The notes below the pieces were generated by a model. That model was not told the origin of the DNA. It saw nothing but the letters and a program-made list of their open reading frames with translations, and did not search any database. DNA of 64,000 nucleotides from positions 1 to 64,000 of the forward strand of contig NZ_CP063169.1 of assembly GCF_014960965.1 (NCBI RefSeq). The letters run 5' to 3'. Position numbers and translations under genes: made by a program. This document shows, one piece after another, positions 37,091-45,825 of the stretch (its first letter is position 1; each line of letters opens with the position of its first letter). The stretch comes from Ruania alkalisoli (GTDB taxonomy: Bacteria > Actinomycetota > Actinomycetes > Actinomycetales > Beutenbergiaceae).

Positions 37091-39013
37091 CTACAGGTAG
37101 TGCCGCTGCCTCGCCCGGAGCCGGGCGTACTCCTCGTAGGCCCGCTGCGTGCTCTCCAGCCGCGCCACTTCGGCGACCGGCACGTCCCAACCGTTCGTGG
37201 CCGGTGGGTTCGGACCGACCGGGTCGGTCTCGATCACGATCACGGTGGCGTCCGGTGCAGCGGCCGCCTGCTGGTAGGCCTCCCGGAAATCATCGACCGA
37301 GGAGGCGGTGACGGTCCGCACGCCGAAGCTCGCCGCATTCGCGGCCAGGTCCACGCCCACGTACTCACCGGCCAGCTGCCCGGAGTCGTCCCGCATCCGG
37401 TAGGCGGTGCCGAAGCGCTGCGAGCCCACCGACTCCGAGAGCGCCCCGATCGAGGCGAAGCCGTGGTTCTGCAGCACCACCACGATCACCTTCAGCCCCT
37501 CGGCCACGATCGTCGCCAGCTCGGTGGGCATCATCTGGTACGTGCCGTCGCCGACGATCGCGACCACCTGCCGCTCACTCTCGGGGCGGGCGAGCCGCAC
37601 CCCGATCGCTGCCGGGATCTCGTACCCCATGCAGGAGTAGCCGTACTCCACGTGGTACTGGTCCGGGCCTGCCGCACGCCACAGCGCCTGCAGGTCACCG
37701 GGCATCGAACCGGCGGCGTTGATCACCACGTCCTCGGCGCCCATCAGCTCGTTCAGGGCTCCGAACACCTCCACCTGCGCGGGGAGCTGACGCTCAGGTG
37801 AGGCGGCGGGCCGGGTGAGCTCCGCCGTCGTGCGTGCCCATTCCTGGGTGAGCTTGTGCGCCTCAGCGGCGTACTCCTCGCTCACCCGGTGCCCTGACAG
37901 CGCGCCGGTCAGGGCCGTCAGTCCCTCGCGCGCGTCGGCCACGAGCATCTCGGCGCTGTGCTTGGCGGCGTCGAAGCTCGCCACGTTCAGGTTCACGAAG
38001 CGCACGCCCTCGCGCGCGAAGGCAGTGTGGGAGGCCGTCGTGAAGTCCGAGTAGCGCGTGCCCACACCGATCACCACGTCCGCCTCGGCCGCCAACGCAT
38101 TGGCCGCCGCCGACCCCGTGGAACCGACGCCTCCGACGGCGCACGGGTGGTCCGCCGGGATCGCCCCCTTGCCTGCCTGGGTGTCCGCCACCGGGATACC
38201 GGTCGCGTCGGCGAAGTCGATCAACGCCTGGCTGGCCTCGGAGTACTTCACCCCACCGCCGGCCACCAGCAGCGGGCGCTGGGCGGACCGGATCGCGGCC
38301 ACGGCGCGCTCCAGGGCCGCCGGCTCCGGCACCGGCCGCCCCACATGCCAGGTGCGCTCGCGGAACAGTCCGACCGGGAAATCATGCGCCTCGGCCTGCA
38401 CGTCCTGCGGGAGGCACAGCGTGACCGCACCAGTCTCGGCCGGGTCGGTGAGCACGCGCATCGCCTGCGGGAGCGAGGCGATCAGCTGCTCGGGCCGGGT
38501 GATGCGGTCCCAGAAGCGCGAGACCGGCCGGAACGCGTCATTCACGCTCACCTCGGGCGATCCCGGGTCCTCGAGCTGCTGCAGCACCGGATCGGGCCGG
38601 CGGGTGGCGAAGATGTCCGAGGGCAGCAGCAGGACCGGCACCCGGTTGATCGTCGCCAGTGCGGCGCCGGTGACCATATTCGTCGATCCTGGACCGATCG
38701 AGGCCGTGCACGCGTAGGTCTGCAGCCGGCTGCGCGCGCGGGAGAACCCGACGGCGGAGTGCACCATCGCCTGCTCGTTGCGTACCAGGTAATACGGCAA
38801 CGACTCCTCGCCGTCCGCAGGATCCAGGGCGTTCTGCAGCAGCGCCTGACCCACGCCGGCCACATTCCCGTGCCCGAAGATCCCGAAGGCGCCGGGGATC
38901 AACCGCTGACGCACGCCGTCGCGCTCGGTGTACTGCACCGAGAGGAAGCGCACCAGCGCCTGCGCGACGGTGAGTCGCACGGTCGCCTGTGAGTGCTGCG
39001 GGGCCTCGGTCAT
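37091..39013 (-). CDS. iolD: 3D-(3,5/4)-trihydroxycyclohexane-1,2-dione hydrolase
   Basis: Thiamine-diphosphate enzyme that opens the ring of the inositol intermediate to give 5-deoxy-glucuronate. 640 residues, usual for IolD. The TPP-activating Glu lies in YLVRNEQAMVHSA; the pyrophosphate-binding domain has GDGTYQMMPTELAT and closes with VVVLQNH, the GDG...N motif. The sequence starts MTEAPQHSQATVRLTVAQAL from ATG 39013, which has GAAGGAG upstream and overlaps the iolB stop (TGATG). It is the last gene of the iolC-aldolase-iolB-iolD operon. Confidence 0.95.
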   Translation of the reverse strand: MTEAPQHSQATVRLTVAQALVRFLSVQYTERDGVRQRLIPGAFGIFGHGNVAGVGQALLQNALDPADGEESLPYYLVRNEQAMVHSAVGFSRARSRLQTYACTASIGPGSTNMVTGAALATINRVPVLLLPSDIFATRRPDPVLQQLEDPGSPEVSVNDAFRPVSRFWDRITRPEQLIASLPQAMRVLTDPAETGAVTLCLPQDVQAEAHDFPVGLFRERTWHVGRPVPEPAALERAVAAIRSAQRPLLVAGGGVKYSEASQALIDFADATGIPVADTQAGKGAIPADHPCAVGGVGSTGSAAANALAAEADVVIGVGTRYSDFTTASHTAFAREGVRFVNLNVASFDAAKHSAEMLVADAREGLTALTGALSGHRVSEEYAAEAHKLTQEWARTTAELTRPAASPERQLPAQVEVFGALNELMGAEDVVINAAGSMPGDLQALWRAAGPDQYHVEYGYSCMGYEIPAAIGVRLARPESERQVVAIVGDGTYQMMPTELATIVAEGLKVIVVVLQNHGFASIGALSESVGSQRFGTAYRMRDDSGQLAGEYVGVDLAANAASFGVRTVTASSVDDFREAYQQAAAAPDATVIVIETDPVGPNPPATNGWDVPVAEVARLESTQRAYEEYARLRARQRHYL

Positions 39014-39906
39014 CACTGCTCCTTCGCCAGCGGCAGCCGGGCGTCGAACTCCTGGTCGTCCCACGTCTCGCGCACCCAGGTGTAGTGCGGGTCGTCGGTC
39101 ATTTTCCAGGTGCCGTCACGCTCGGGGCCGGCCATCACGTTCAGGTAGTACATGTCGCATCCCGGCGGCACCATGCACGGCCCGTGGTAGCCGTGCGGCA
39201 CCAGCACCGTGTCTCCCGAGCGCACCTCGGCGAGCAGCTCCATCGGTCGCTCGGCGGTGCCGTGCTGACGGTGATAGCCGACGCCGTCACCGGTCTGCGC
39301 ACCCGGGGCGTGGGAGCGGAACCGGAAGTGGTAGATCTCCTCGAGGACCCGCTCGTCATCGGTGTGCACGTCGTGCTTGTGCGGCGGGTAGGAGGACCAG
39401 TTGCCGCCGGGGGTGATCACTTCCACCACCAGCAACCGGTCCGTACGTACGGCGTTGCCGAGGGCGTAGTTGCGCACCTCCCGGGAGGCGATCCCGGAGC
39501 CGCGCAGCTCCAGCCGTACCTCCTCGGTGGAGTGGTAGGAGCTGGTGAGCTGCTCCTCGGCGCGCGCCGTGGCCAGGGCGAGCCGGCCGCCGTCGTGATC
39601 TGCGGTGGCTGTGATCTGCGCGTGAGCGCCACGGCCGAGGTAGGCGTAGTCCGTCAGGGCGCTGAACTCATCCGGTCGCCCGTGCAGGTGGAAGGTCTGC
39701 CCCTCCACAGCGATCTCGAAGCTGCCCGCCAGCGGCAGCGCGATCGCCTCGTCCTCACCGAGACTCACCTCCACCGTGGCGCCGGCGGAGATCTCCAGCA
39801 TCTTCAGCCCGGAGTAGTCCCAGCCGGCCCGTTCCGGGGTGATCTCCAGCCCGAACGGCCCGTTCGGGGCACTGCCCGCGCGTACCAGCAGGTCGGCATC
39901 AGTCAT
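39013..39906 (-). CDS. iolB: 5-deoxy-glucuronate isomerase
   Basis: Isomerises 5-deoxy-D-glucuronate to 5-dehydro-2-deoxy-gluconate (DKG) in myo-inositol catabolism. 297 residues, bicupin fold, with metal-binding His residues in YPPHKHDVH and the conserved YHFRF and MPPGCDMYYLNVM type segments (here VPPGCDMYYLNVMAG). ATG 39906 is preferred over GTG 39912 because GAGGAGG lies 8 bases before it. It overlaps iolD by one base at its end and follows the Cgl0159-like gene by 36 bases on the same strand. Confidence 0.95.
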   Translation of the reverse strand: MTDADLLVRAGSAPNGPFGLEITPERAGWDYSGLKMLEISAGATVEVSLGEDEAIALPLAGSFEIAVEGQTFHLHGRPDEFSALTDYAYLGRGAHAQITATADHDGGRLALATARAEEQLTSSYHSTEEVRLELRGSGIASREVRNYALGNAVRTDRLLVVEVITPGGNWSSYPPHKHDVHTDDERVLEEIYHFRFRSHAPGAQTGDGVGYHRQHGTAERPMELLAEVRSGDTVLVPHGYHGPCMVPPGCDMYYLNVMAGPERDGTWKMTDDPHYTWVRETWDDQEFDARLPLAKEQ

Positions 39907-39942
39907 CGCCACATCCTCCTCGAGTTGTCCACACCAGTGTGC

Positions 39943-40845
39943 TCACAGCAGCCCGACGGCGGCATCCACCGCCGCAGCCACGTCACCGTCCGGCGGGTAC
40001 AGCAGGCTCCGTCCGACCACCAGGCCCATCACGTTCGGGCAGGCGAGTGTGGCCTCCCAGGTGGCGAGTGCGGCGTCGGGATCGTCGGAGACCTCGCCGC
40101 CGAGGATCAGGCTCGGCAGGGTCGTCGCGGCCATCACCCGCTCCGGCTCGGGAACGGCCGGCAGCTTCAGCCAGGTGTGGGCCGACGTGCGGCCCAGGCC
40201 CGCGGCCACGGCGATCGAACGGATCACCGCATCCGGGGAGAGGTCATTGCGCAGCCGGCCGTGCTCGGTGTAACTCCAGAACGGCTCCACCATCGCGGTC
40301 AGTTCGCGTTCGGCCAGGTCGTTGACGGCCTCGGCGCAGGCGGCGATCGTGTGCATGGTGCCGGCATTGTCCGGGGCGATGCGCAGCAGCATCTTCCCGC
40401 CGTCCAGCCCGGCGGCCGCGACCCCGGAGGCGTCATAGCCGGTGAAACGGTCGTCGGCCTCGAACACCGCTCCCGGGAGACCGCCGCGGTTCATCGAGCC
40501 GAACACCAGCTTGCCCTCGAGGGCGCCGAGCAGGGTGAGGTCCTCGATCAGATCGGCGGTGCCGAGAAACCCGTCCACGCCGGGGCGGGCCAGGGCCTCC
40601 AGGCAGCGCCCGAGCAGATCGGTGCGGTCGGCCATGGCCATCGCGTCCGGGCCGGCACCGAGTGAGCCGCGAGCCGGGTGATCGGCCGCGATGATCATCA
40701 GCTGTTCCCCGGCGGCGGGGCGCTGACCCGGGGTGCGGGCCGCGAGCGAGGCGGCGATGCGGCCCGGGTGATGGGCGCGGATCTGCGGTAGATCGGCGAT
40801 GGCAGGCCGCGGGGTGATCGTGGCGCCTGGGCTCCCCCCGCTCAT
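39943..40845 (-). CDS. Cgl0159-type (beta/alpha)8 aldolase-like protein of inositol catabolism
   Basis: 300-residue class I aldolase-like protein of the Cgl0159 type, found in actinobacterial inositol clusters. It probably splits 5-dehydro-2-deoxygluconate 6-phosphate, replacing IolJ; this role is inferred from position. Visible family segments are LMIIAADHPARGSLG, FGSMNRGGLPG, TGYDASGVAAAGLDGGK and the barrel end WLKLPAVPEPERV with a candidate Schiff-base Lys, followed by ILGGEVSDDP. ATG 40845 overlaps the iolC stop by 4 bases (ATGA), so translation is coupled with the kinase that makes its substrate. Confidence 0.85.
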   Translation of the reverse strand: MSGGSPGATITPRPAIADLPQIRAHHPGRIAASLAARTPGQRPAAGEQLMIIAADHPARGSLGAGPDAMAMADRTDLLGRCLEALARPGVDGFLGTADLIEDLTLLGALEGKLVFGSMNRGGLPGAVFEADDRFTGYDASGVAAAGLDGGKMLLRIAPDNAGTMHTIAACAEAVNDLAERELTAMVEPFWSYTEHGRLRNDLSPDAVIRSIAVAAGLGRTSAHTWLKLPAVPEPERVMAATTLPSLILGGEVSDDPDAALATWEATLACPNVMGLVVGRSLLYPPDGDVAAAVDAAVGLL

Positions 40846-41828
40846 CGGCCGGCCTTCGCGTTGACCTCGGTGACCGGGGTCCCCGCCAGTACTGCCTCGA
40901 GTTCGGCGAGCGTGGGCATCGCGGTGGAGCACTCCAGGCGGGAGGCGACGATCGCACCCGCGGCGCTCGCGGCCTCGATCAGCTTCTGCAGCGGCCAGTC
41001 GTTGACCAGTCCATGCACCAGGGCGCCACCGAAGGCGTCGCCGGCGCCCAGTCCGTTCACCACGTCGATCTCGGTCGGAGGGACGACCACCCGCTCGGTG
41101 GCGGTCTTGGCGAGGGTTCCCGCCGGTCCCTGCTTGACGATCGCCAGGCGGACGCCGGCGGCGAGCAGCGCATCGGCGGCCGCCTCCGGCTCGGTCTCAC
41201 CGATAGCCACCTCGCACTCTTCGCGGTTGCCCACGGCCACCGTGGCGTGGGCGAGCGCCTGCTGCATCTGCGCGGTCGCCTCGGCCGGTTCCGGCCAGAA
41301 CATCGGGCGGTAGTCCAGGTCGAGCACCGTGTGGCGACCGCTGCCGTGGCTGCTGCGGTGCGCGAGGGCAGTGTGGTGCGCCTCCCGGCTCGGCGATGTG
41401 CAGAACCCGGTACCGGAGACCCAGAACAGGTCGGCCGCGGCGATCTGCTCCAGCGGCATGTGCTCGGGCCGCAGCTGCAGGTCCGGTGCGCTGGGCCGGC
41501 GGTAGAAGTACAGCGGGAAGTCGTCCGGTGGGAAGATCTCGCAGAACGTGATCGGGGTGGGCAGGTCGGGGTCGGTGACCACGAACTGATCGTCGACCCC
41601 GAGCCGGCGCATCTCGGCACGCACGTAGCGTCCGAACGGATCGTTGCCCACGCCGGTGAGCACTGCCGCCGGGCTCCCCATCCGGGTGGCAGCCACGGCC
41701 ACATTCGTGGGGCTGCCGCCCAGGAACTTCCCGAACGTCTCTACCTGCTCCAGACCAACGCCGGTCTGGAGCGGATAGAGGTCGACGCCGGAGCGCCCCA
41801 TCGTGATGACGTTCACCGCGTGCCTCAT
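40842..41828 (-). CDS. iolC: 5-dehydro-2-deoxygluconokinase
   Basis: PfkB-family sugar kinase that phosphorylates DKG. 328 residues; N-terminal substrate-binding FLGGSPTNVAVAATRMG and the C-terminal PfkB signature NGLGAGDAFGGALVHG with the catalytic Asp. First gene of the iol operon, divergent from the GntR gene with 159 bases between the starts. ATG 41828 has little room for a ribosome site; the GTG four codons later (41816) has a GAGG at proper spacing and may be the true start. An IolR-like box lies in the divergent region. Confidence 0.93.
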   Translation of the reverse strand: MRHAVNVITMGRSGVDLYPLQTGVGLEQVETFGKFLGGSPTNVAVAATRMGSPAAVLTGVGNDPFGRYVRAEMRRLGVDDQFVVTDPDLPTPITFCEIFPPDDFPLYFYRRPSAPDLQLRPEHMPLEQIAAADLFWVSGTGFCTSPSREAHHTALAHRSSHGSGRHTVLDLDYRPMFWPEPAEATAQMQQALAHATVAVGNREECEVAIGETEPEAAADALLAAGVRLAIVKQGPAGTLAKTATERVVVPPTEIDVVNGLGAGDAFGGALVHGLVNDWPLQKLIEAASAAGAIVASRLECSTAMPTLAELEAVLAGTPVTEVNAKAGR

Positions 41829-41891
41829 CCCTTTCGCGCGGACGTGTTCGACCGATCTGGTCCCGATTGTGCCGTACTACGTCCGGTTTCG

Positions 41892-41928
41892 ACAAGCGAT
41901 TGTCCTAACAAATGCATCCATGTGGGAT
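41892..41928. promoter_or_regulatory. IolR-like operator and candidate promoter between iolC and gntR
   Basis: TGTCCTAACA at 41901-41910 fits the consensus KGWCHTRACA that I recall for Corynebacterium glutamicum IolR, at all ten positions. It is embedded in two overlapping inverted repeats, ACAA-GCGA-TTGT (41892-41903) and TTGT-CCTA-ACAA (41900-41911). TTGTCC at 41900-41905 and TGGGAT at 41923-41928 (17-base spacer) could be the promoter of the GntR gene, so the site overlaps its -35. Confidence 0.6.
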
Positions 41929-41987
41929 AGTTTGTATGCTCGTTGATGACAGTGATGGCAATCGTGACCACAGAACCAGGAGAGCGG

Positions 41988-42737
41988 ATGGGTTCCGACG
42001 ATGTGGCGACGGTGCGGGTCGAACTTGACCGGACCAGCTCGACACCCCTGTACCACCAACTCTCCACGGCGATCGAGAAGTCGATCGAGGGTGGTGCACT
42101 TGCGCCGGGGCAGCGGCTGGAGAACGAGATCGCCCTCGCCGAGCGGCTCCGCGTCTCGCGGCCGACCGCTCGCCGAGCCCTGCAGGAACTGGTCGATCTG
42201 GGCATGCTCGTGCGTAAGCGCGGTGTCGGCACCCAGGTGGCACCGGTGCGGGTGCGGCGGCGAGTGGACCTGTCCAGCCTCTACGACGATCTCGAGCGCA
42301 GTGGGCGCAAACCGAGTACATCGGTGCTCGAGTACTCGGTGGCGCCGGGAGGTTCCGACATCACCGAGGCGCTCGACCTGCCCGACGGATCTGACGTCGT
42401 CACCATCCGGCGGTTGCGACAGGCCGACGGTGAGCCGCTCGCTCTGATGACCAACTACATCGCCCTCGAGCTGGCGCCCTCGTACGAGCAGCTCGGTGAG
42501 ATGGGTCTCTACCACGCGTTGCGCGACTCCGGGGTGGAGATCCACATGGCCAACCAGCAGATCGGCGCGCGCACCGCGACCGCAGCCGAGGCCCGGCTGC
42601 TGGAGGACAAGCCGAAGGCCGCCGTGCTCACCATGGAACGCACGGCCTACGACTCCACCGGCCGCGCAATCGAGCACGGACGTCACATCTACCGGGCCAG
42701 CCGGTACAGCTTCTCCACCACGCTGTTCGCTCCCTGA
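41988..42737 (+). CDS. GntR-family regulator (HutC subfamily), probable IolR
   Basis: 249-residue regulator. The N-terminal winged helix starts TPLYHQLSTAIEKSIEGG and has the recognition segment LRVSRPTARRALQELVDLGM; the C-terminal UTRA domain includes SSLYDDLERSGRKPST and YSFSTTLF. HutC-type GntR proteins sense sugar derivatives. Divergence from iolC and an IolR-like box between them make it the likely repressor of inositol catabolism and of itself. ATG 41988 follows AGGAG at 5 bases; three earlier in-frame starts (41943, 41946, 41955) have poorer ribosome sites. Confidence 0.9.
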   Translation: MGSDDVATVRVELDRTSSTPLYHQLSTAIEKSIEGGALAPGQRLENEIALAERLRVSRPTARRALQELVDLGMLVRKRGVGTQVAPVRVRRRVDLSSLYDDLERSGRKPSTSVLEYSVAPGGSDITEALDLPDGSDVVTIRRLRQADGEPLALMTNYIALELAPSYEQLGEMGLYHALRDSGVEIHMANQQIGARTATAAEARLLEDKPKAAVLTMERTAYDSTGRAIEHGRHIYRASRYSFSTTLFAP

Positions 42738-42938
42738 CCGATCCCGTCTGCCGCGCCTGCCTGGACCTGCGGTGACCGAATCGACCGGGATTCGTCGGCC
42801 CGCGGCACCATGCTGCGTGCATCAACGCCACGGTGACGAGTGCGTCACGGGGTGGTCCCGCGCGACGTTGCGCCAACAGGTGAACCACCACCCGGCGTGC
42901 CAGGATCGAGACATGAGCACCCGGCGAGGATCGACCAG

Positions 42939-43859
42939 GTGAGCCTCTCGCCCACCTCAGCACCGCGGACCCCTCCGCGGGATCAGCGCATGCCGATGTG
43001 GCTCTACCCCCTGGTGGGGCTGACATCGGTGGTCGTCGGTCTCTTGCCATGGCTGCGGACCGGCCCTCGGCTGCCGTTGCAGAACCTCTGGGCGAGCGAG
43101 ACCAGCCCGGAGCAGATGCCACTCGCGCTGCTTCCGTTGAACCAGTACCACCTGGTGCAGCTCTTGGGGATGCTCATGACGGCGGGCCTCATCGCCGGCG
43201 TGATCGCGCGCCTTGAACCACGTGACCGGCGTCGTCGATCCACCGGCCTGACCGCGCTCGGCGTTCTGGCGGGGATGCTGGCAGCCGGGATCCAGAGCGG
43301 TCTGGTGCTTGCCGCCGGACTCGAGGAGCGCTCCCTGGCCACCGTCTACCTCGCGGGAGTGCTGACCTGGGCGACACTCAGCGCACTCGGCGCAGTCTTC
43401 GTTCTGGGGCTGATCGGGCGCGGTCGCCGCGGTGCGGCCGCGATCGCCGTCGCATTCGCTGCCGCACCGGTCGCAGCCTGGGCCCGGATGCTGCTCCTCC
43501 CGGAGCCGGCCGCGGCCACACCCGCGGTGATCGACGTGGTCGGGAGCCTGCGGTGGCTGCCCGCCGTACTCGTGGGGGTGGCGCTCGCATGGTGCGGGAT
43601 CCGGCTCAGCGCGAAGATCGCGGCGTGGGTGCTCAGCCTGGTGCTGCTGTGGGTGATGCCCGCCTTGCTCACGACCATCGGCTATGCGGCCGACTATCGA
43701 GCCGATGTTGGTGAGCGGGTAGGAGCCGGACTCGACGTTCTAGCAGCGGCGATGGCTCCCGGGATCGCCGGGCCACCCGTTCTCGTGGCGCTCGCGATCG
43801 GAGCGGCGGGTGCCACCGCCGCCGCCGTCGTCCGCTGGTGGCGCCGCCGCCGTACCTGA
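42939..43859 (+). CDS. Multi-pass membrane protein, unknown
   Basis: 306-residue integral membrane protein that I cannot place in a family. About six to seven hydrophobic segments are visible, for example LYPLVGLTSVVVGLLPW, LLGMLMTAGLIAGVIA, VYLAGVLTWATLSALGAVF and VLVALAIGAAGATAAAVV, and the end is a basic cluster WWRRRRT. GTG 42939 has an AGGA 8 bases away; ATG 42990 is an alternative. The 201 bases upstream hold no gene. It lies 132 bases before an ABC exporter operon with its own promoter-like sequence, so they are probably separate units. Confidence 0.7.
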   Translation: MSLSPTSAPRTPPRDQRMPMWLYPLVGLTSVVVGLLPWLRTGPRLPLQNLWASETSPEQMPLALLPLNQYHLVQLLGMLMTAGLIAGVIARLEPRDRRRRSTGLTALGVLAGMLAAGIQSGLVLAAGLEERSLATVYLAGVLTWATLSALGAVFVLGLIGRGRRGAAAIAVAFAAAPVAAWARMLLLPEPAAATPAVIDVVGSLRWLPAVLVGVALAWCGIRLSAKIAAWVLSLVLLWVMPALLTTIGYAADYRADVGERVGAGLDVLAAAMAPGIAGPPVLVALAIGAAGATAAAVVRWWRRRRT

Positions 43860-43892
43860 GCGACCGAGCCGGTGGAATCCACCTTTGCCATG

Positions 43893-43983
43893 GGAGTCCA
43901 CATCTGACCGTCCACGCCTGGACTCCAACGGCAGACATGGACTCCGATGGGAGATCTCCGTCCTGGACCGCGCGACGTAGAGT
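43893..43983 (+). promoter_or_regulatory. Octamer repeats and leaderless promoter of the ABC exporter
   Basis: GGAGTCCA (43893-43900), TGGACTCC (43919-43926) and TGGACTCC (43938-43945) are three copies of one octamer in both orientations, followed by the palindrome GGAGATCTCC at 43950-43959. A -10 TAGAGT at 43978-43983 ends 8 bases before the GTG at 43992, the spacing of leaderless actinobacterial transcripts. Confidence 0.5.
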
Positions 43984-43991
43984 TGACCCCC

Positions 43992-44930
43992 GTGACCGAG
44001 TCAGTTGTCGAGCCAGTGATCAGCGCGCGTGGCCTGCGCAAGACCTACGGTGATTTCGTCGCCGTCGATGGGATCGACTTCGAGGTGCGCCCGGGCGAGA
44101 GCTTCGGTCTGCTCGGGCCGAACGGCGCCGGGAAGTCCACCACGATGCGGATGATCGGCGGCACCCTCGATCGCACTGGCGGCGACCTCACCGTGCTCGG
44201 CATGGATCCCGGCCCGCAGGGGCCCACCGTGCGTGCGCATCTGGGGGTGATCCCGCAGCAGGACAATCTCGACGAAGAGTTGCGGGTGCGCGAGAACCTC
44301 ATCATGTACGGGCGCTACTTCGGGCTCTCCCGGTCCTTCCTCGCCGCGAAGGCCGACGAGCTGCTCGCCTTCGCGCAGCTGGAGGCGAAGGCCAAGGAGA
44401 AGGTGCAGTCGCTCTCCGGGGGGATGAAGCGGCGCCTGACCATCGCCCGCGGCCTGGTGAACGAACCGAAGATCCTGCTCCTGGACGAGCCGACCACCGG
44501 GCTGGACCCGCAAGCCCGGCACGTGCTCTGGGATCGGTTGTTCCGCTTGAAGGAAGCGGGCACCACGCTGGTGGTGACCACCCACTTCATGGACGAGGCC
44601 GAGCAGCTGTGCGACCGGCTCATCGTGGTCGATCACGGGCGGATCATGGCCGAGGGCAGCCCCCGTGAGCTCATCCGCACCTACTCCACCCGCGAGGTGG
44701 TCGAGCTCCGCTTCGGATCGGCCCGCAACGCCACCGTGGTGGCGGAGCTGGACGGGGTCGGCAGCCGCCTCGAGGTGCTGCCGGACCGGGTGCTCGTCTA
44801 TGCCGATGACGGCGAAGCCTGCCTGGAGGAGGTCGCTCGCCGTGGTCTGGCTCCCGTGACGTCGCTGGTGAGACGCTCCTCGTTGGAGGACGTGTTCCTG
44901 CGCCTGACAGGGCGGTCCCTCATTGACTGA
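43992..44930 (+). CDS. ABC-2 exporter, ATP-binding subunit (DrrA-like)
   Basis: 312-residue ATPase. Walker A GPNGAGKST, Q-loop VIPQQDNLDEEL, signature LSGGMKRRL and Walker B ILLLDEPTTGLDP are all intact; the C-terminal part resembles DrrA-type drug or polyketide exporters. Two ABC-2 permeases follow with overlapping ends, giving a three-gene exporter. GTG 43992 is chosen because similarity starts there and a -10 box lies just upstream, implying a leaderless message. Substrate unknown; efflux of a toxic small molecule or a lipid is possible. Confidence 0.93.
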   Translation: MTESVVEPVISARGLRKTYGDFVAVDGIDFEVRPGESFGLLGPNGAGKSTTMRMIGGTLDRTGGDLTVLGMDPGPQGPTVRAHLGVIPQQDNLDEELRVRENLIMYGRYFGLSRSFLAAKADELLAFAQLEAKAKEKVQSLSGGMKRRLTIARGLVNEPKILLLDEPTTGLDPQARHVLWDRLFRLKEAGTTLVVTTHFMDEAEQLCDRLIVVDHGRIMAEGSPRELIRTYSTREVVELRFGSARNATVVAELDGVGSRLEVLPDRVLVYADDGEACLEEVARRGLAPVTSLVRRSSLEDVFLRLTGRSLID

Positions 44931-45825
44931 CGAGACCGGTTCCGCGCGCGAGCAGACCGTGGTGGGGCACCACCACGACGACCTGGATACGACCACTCTG
45001 GCCTACTCCGGCCAGGCACCCAGTCATGCGGTGATGGCGCAGCGGGCACACCGGTTCGGCACGTGGTACCACGCCGAGGCTGTGCTGCGCTCGATGCGGG
45101 CCTTCATCGTGCCCGGGCTACTGAACGCCGTCGGGCAGCCGTTGCTGTACATCATCGCGATGGGCCTGGGCCTGGGCGCCCTGGTGGGCAACGGAGTCGG
45201 CACGGTCGACGGCGTGGACTACCTGACGTTCGTGACTCCGGCATTGCTGGTCTCCACCGTGGTGATGTCGGTCTCCGGTGAGATGACGTATCCGGTGATG
45301 GCCGGATTCAAGTGGATGCGCACCTACTACGGCCCCGCCGCCACCGGGCTGCGACCCGCGCAGATCGCCGCCGGCCACCTGCTCGCCGTGGTGATCCGGT
45401 TCGTGGTGCAGTGCACGATCTTCTGGGTGATCGCCGTCGCGTTCGGAGCGACGAGCCTGGGCTGGTCGGTGCTGATGGTGCCGATCGGGGTGCTCGCGGC
45501 CACGGCGTTCGGTGCGCCCCTGCAGGCGTACGCCGCGAGCCTGGAGGGTGAAGGCTTCCAGTTCTCCTTCGTGCAGCGGTTCATCGTGATGCCGATGTTT
45601 CTGTTCTCCGGGACCTTCTTCCCGCTCTCGGTGATGCCGGTCTACCTGCAGTGGATCGGCTGGCTCTCGCCGGTCTGGCACGGCACGCAGCTGGCCCGGC
45701 TTGCCTCCTACGGCGCGTCCGGACCCGGGTGGCTCATCGCCGTGCATGTACTGGTGCTGGTCGCGGCGACGCTGGCCGGCGTGATGTGGGCTCGGCGCGT
45801 CTACACCCGGAGGTTGACCTCATGA
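44923..45825 (+). CDS. ABC-2 type permease (first)
   Basis: 300-residue membrane subunit with a ~55-residue charged N-terminal cytosolic part and about six hydrophobic segments (for example LLYIIAMGLGLGALVGN and VHVLVLVAATLAGVMW). The block PMFLFSGTFFPLSVMP is the typical ABC-2 membrane core. The likely start is TTG 44923, which overlaps the ATPase stop by 8 bases; ATG/GTG alternatives begin inside the charged part. It ends with an ATGA overlap with the second permease. The two permeases share the same block but are clearly diverged, so a heterodimer is likely. Confidence 0.88.
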   Translation: MTDETGSAREQTVVGHHHDDLDTTTLAYSGQAPSHAVMAQRAHRFGTWYHAEAVLRSMRAFIVPGLLNAVGQPLLYIIAMGLGLGALVGNGVGTVDGVDYLTFVTPALLVSTVVMSVSGEMTYPVMAGFKWMRTYYGPAATGLRPAQIAAGHLLAVVIRFVVQCTIFWVIAVAFGATSLGWSVLMVPIGVLAATAFGAPLQAYAASLEGEGFQFSFVQRFIVMPMFLFSGTFFPLSVMPVYLQWIGWLSPVWHGTQLARLASYGASGPGWLIAVHVLVLVAATLAGVMWARRVYTRRLTS

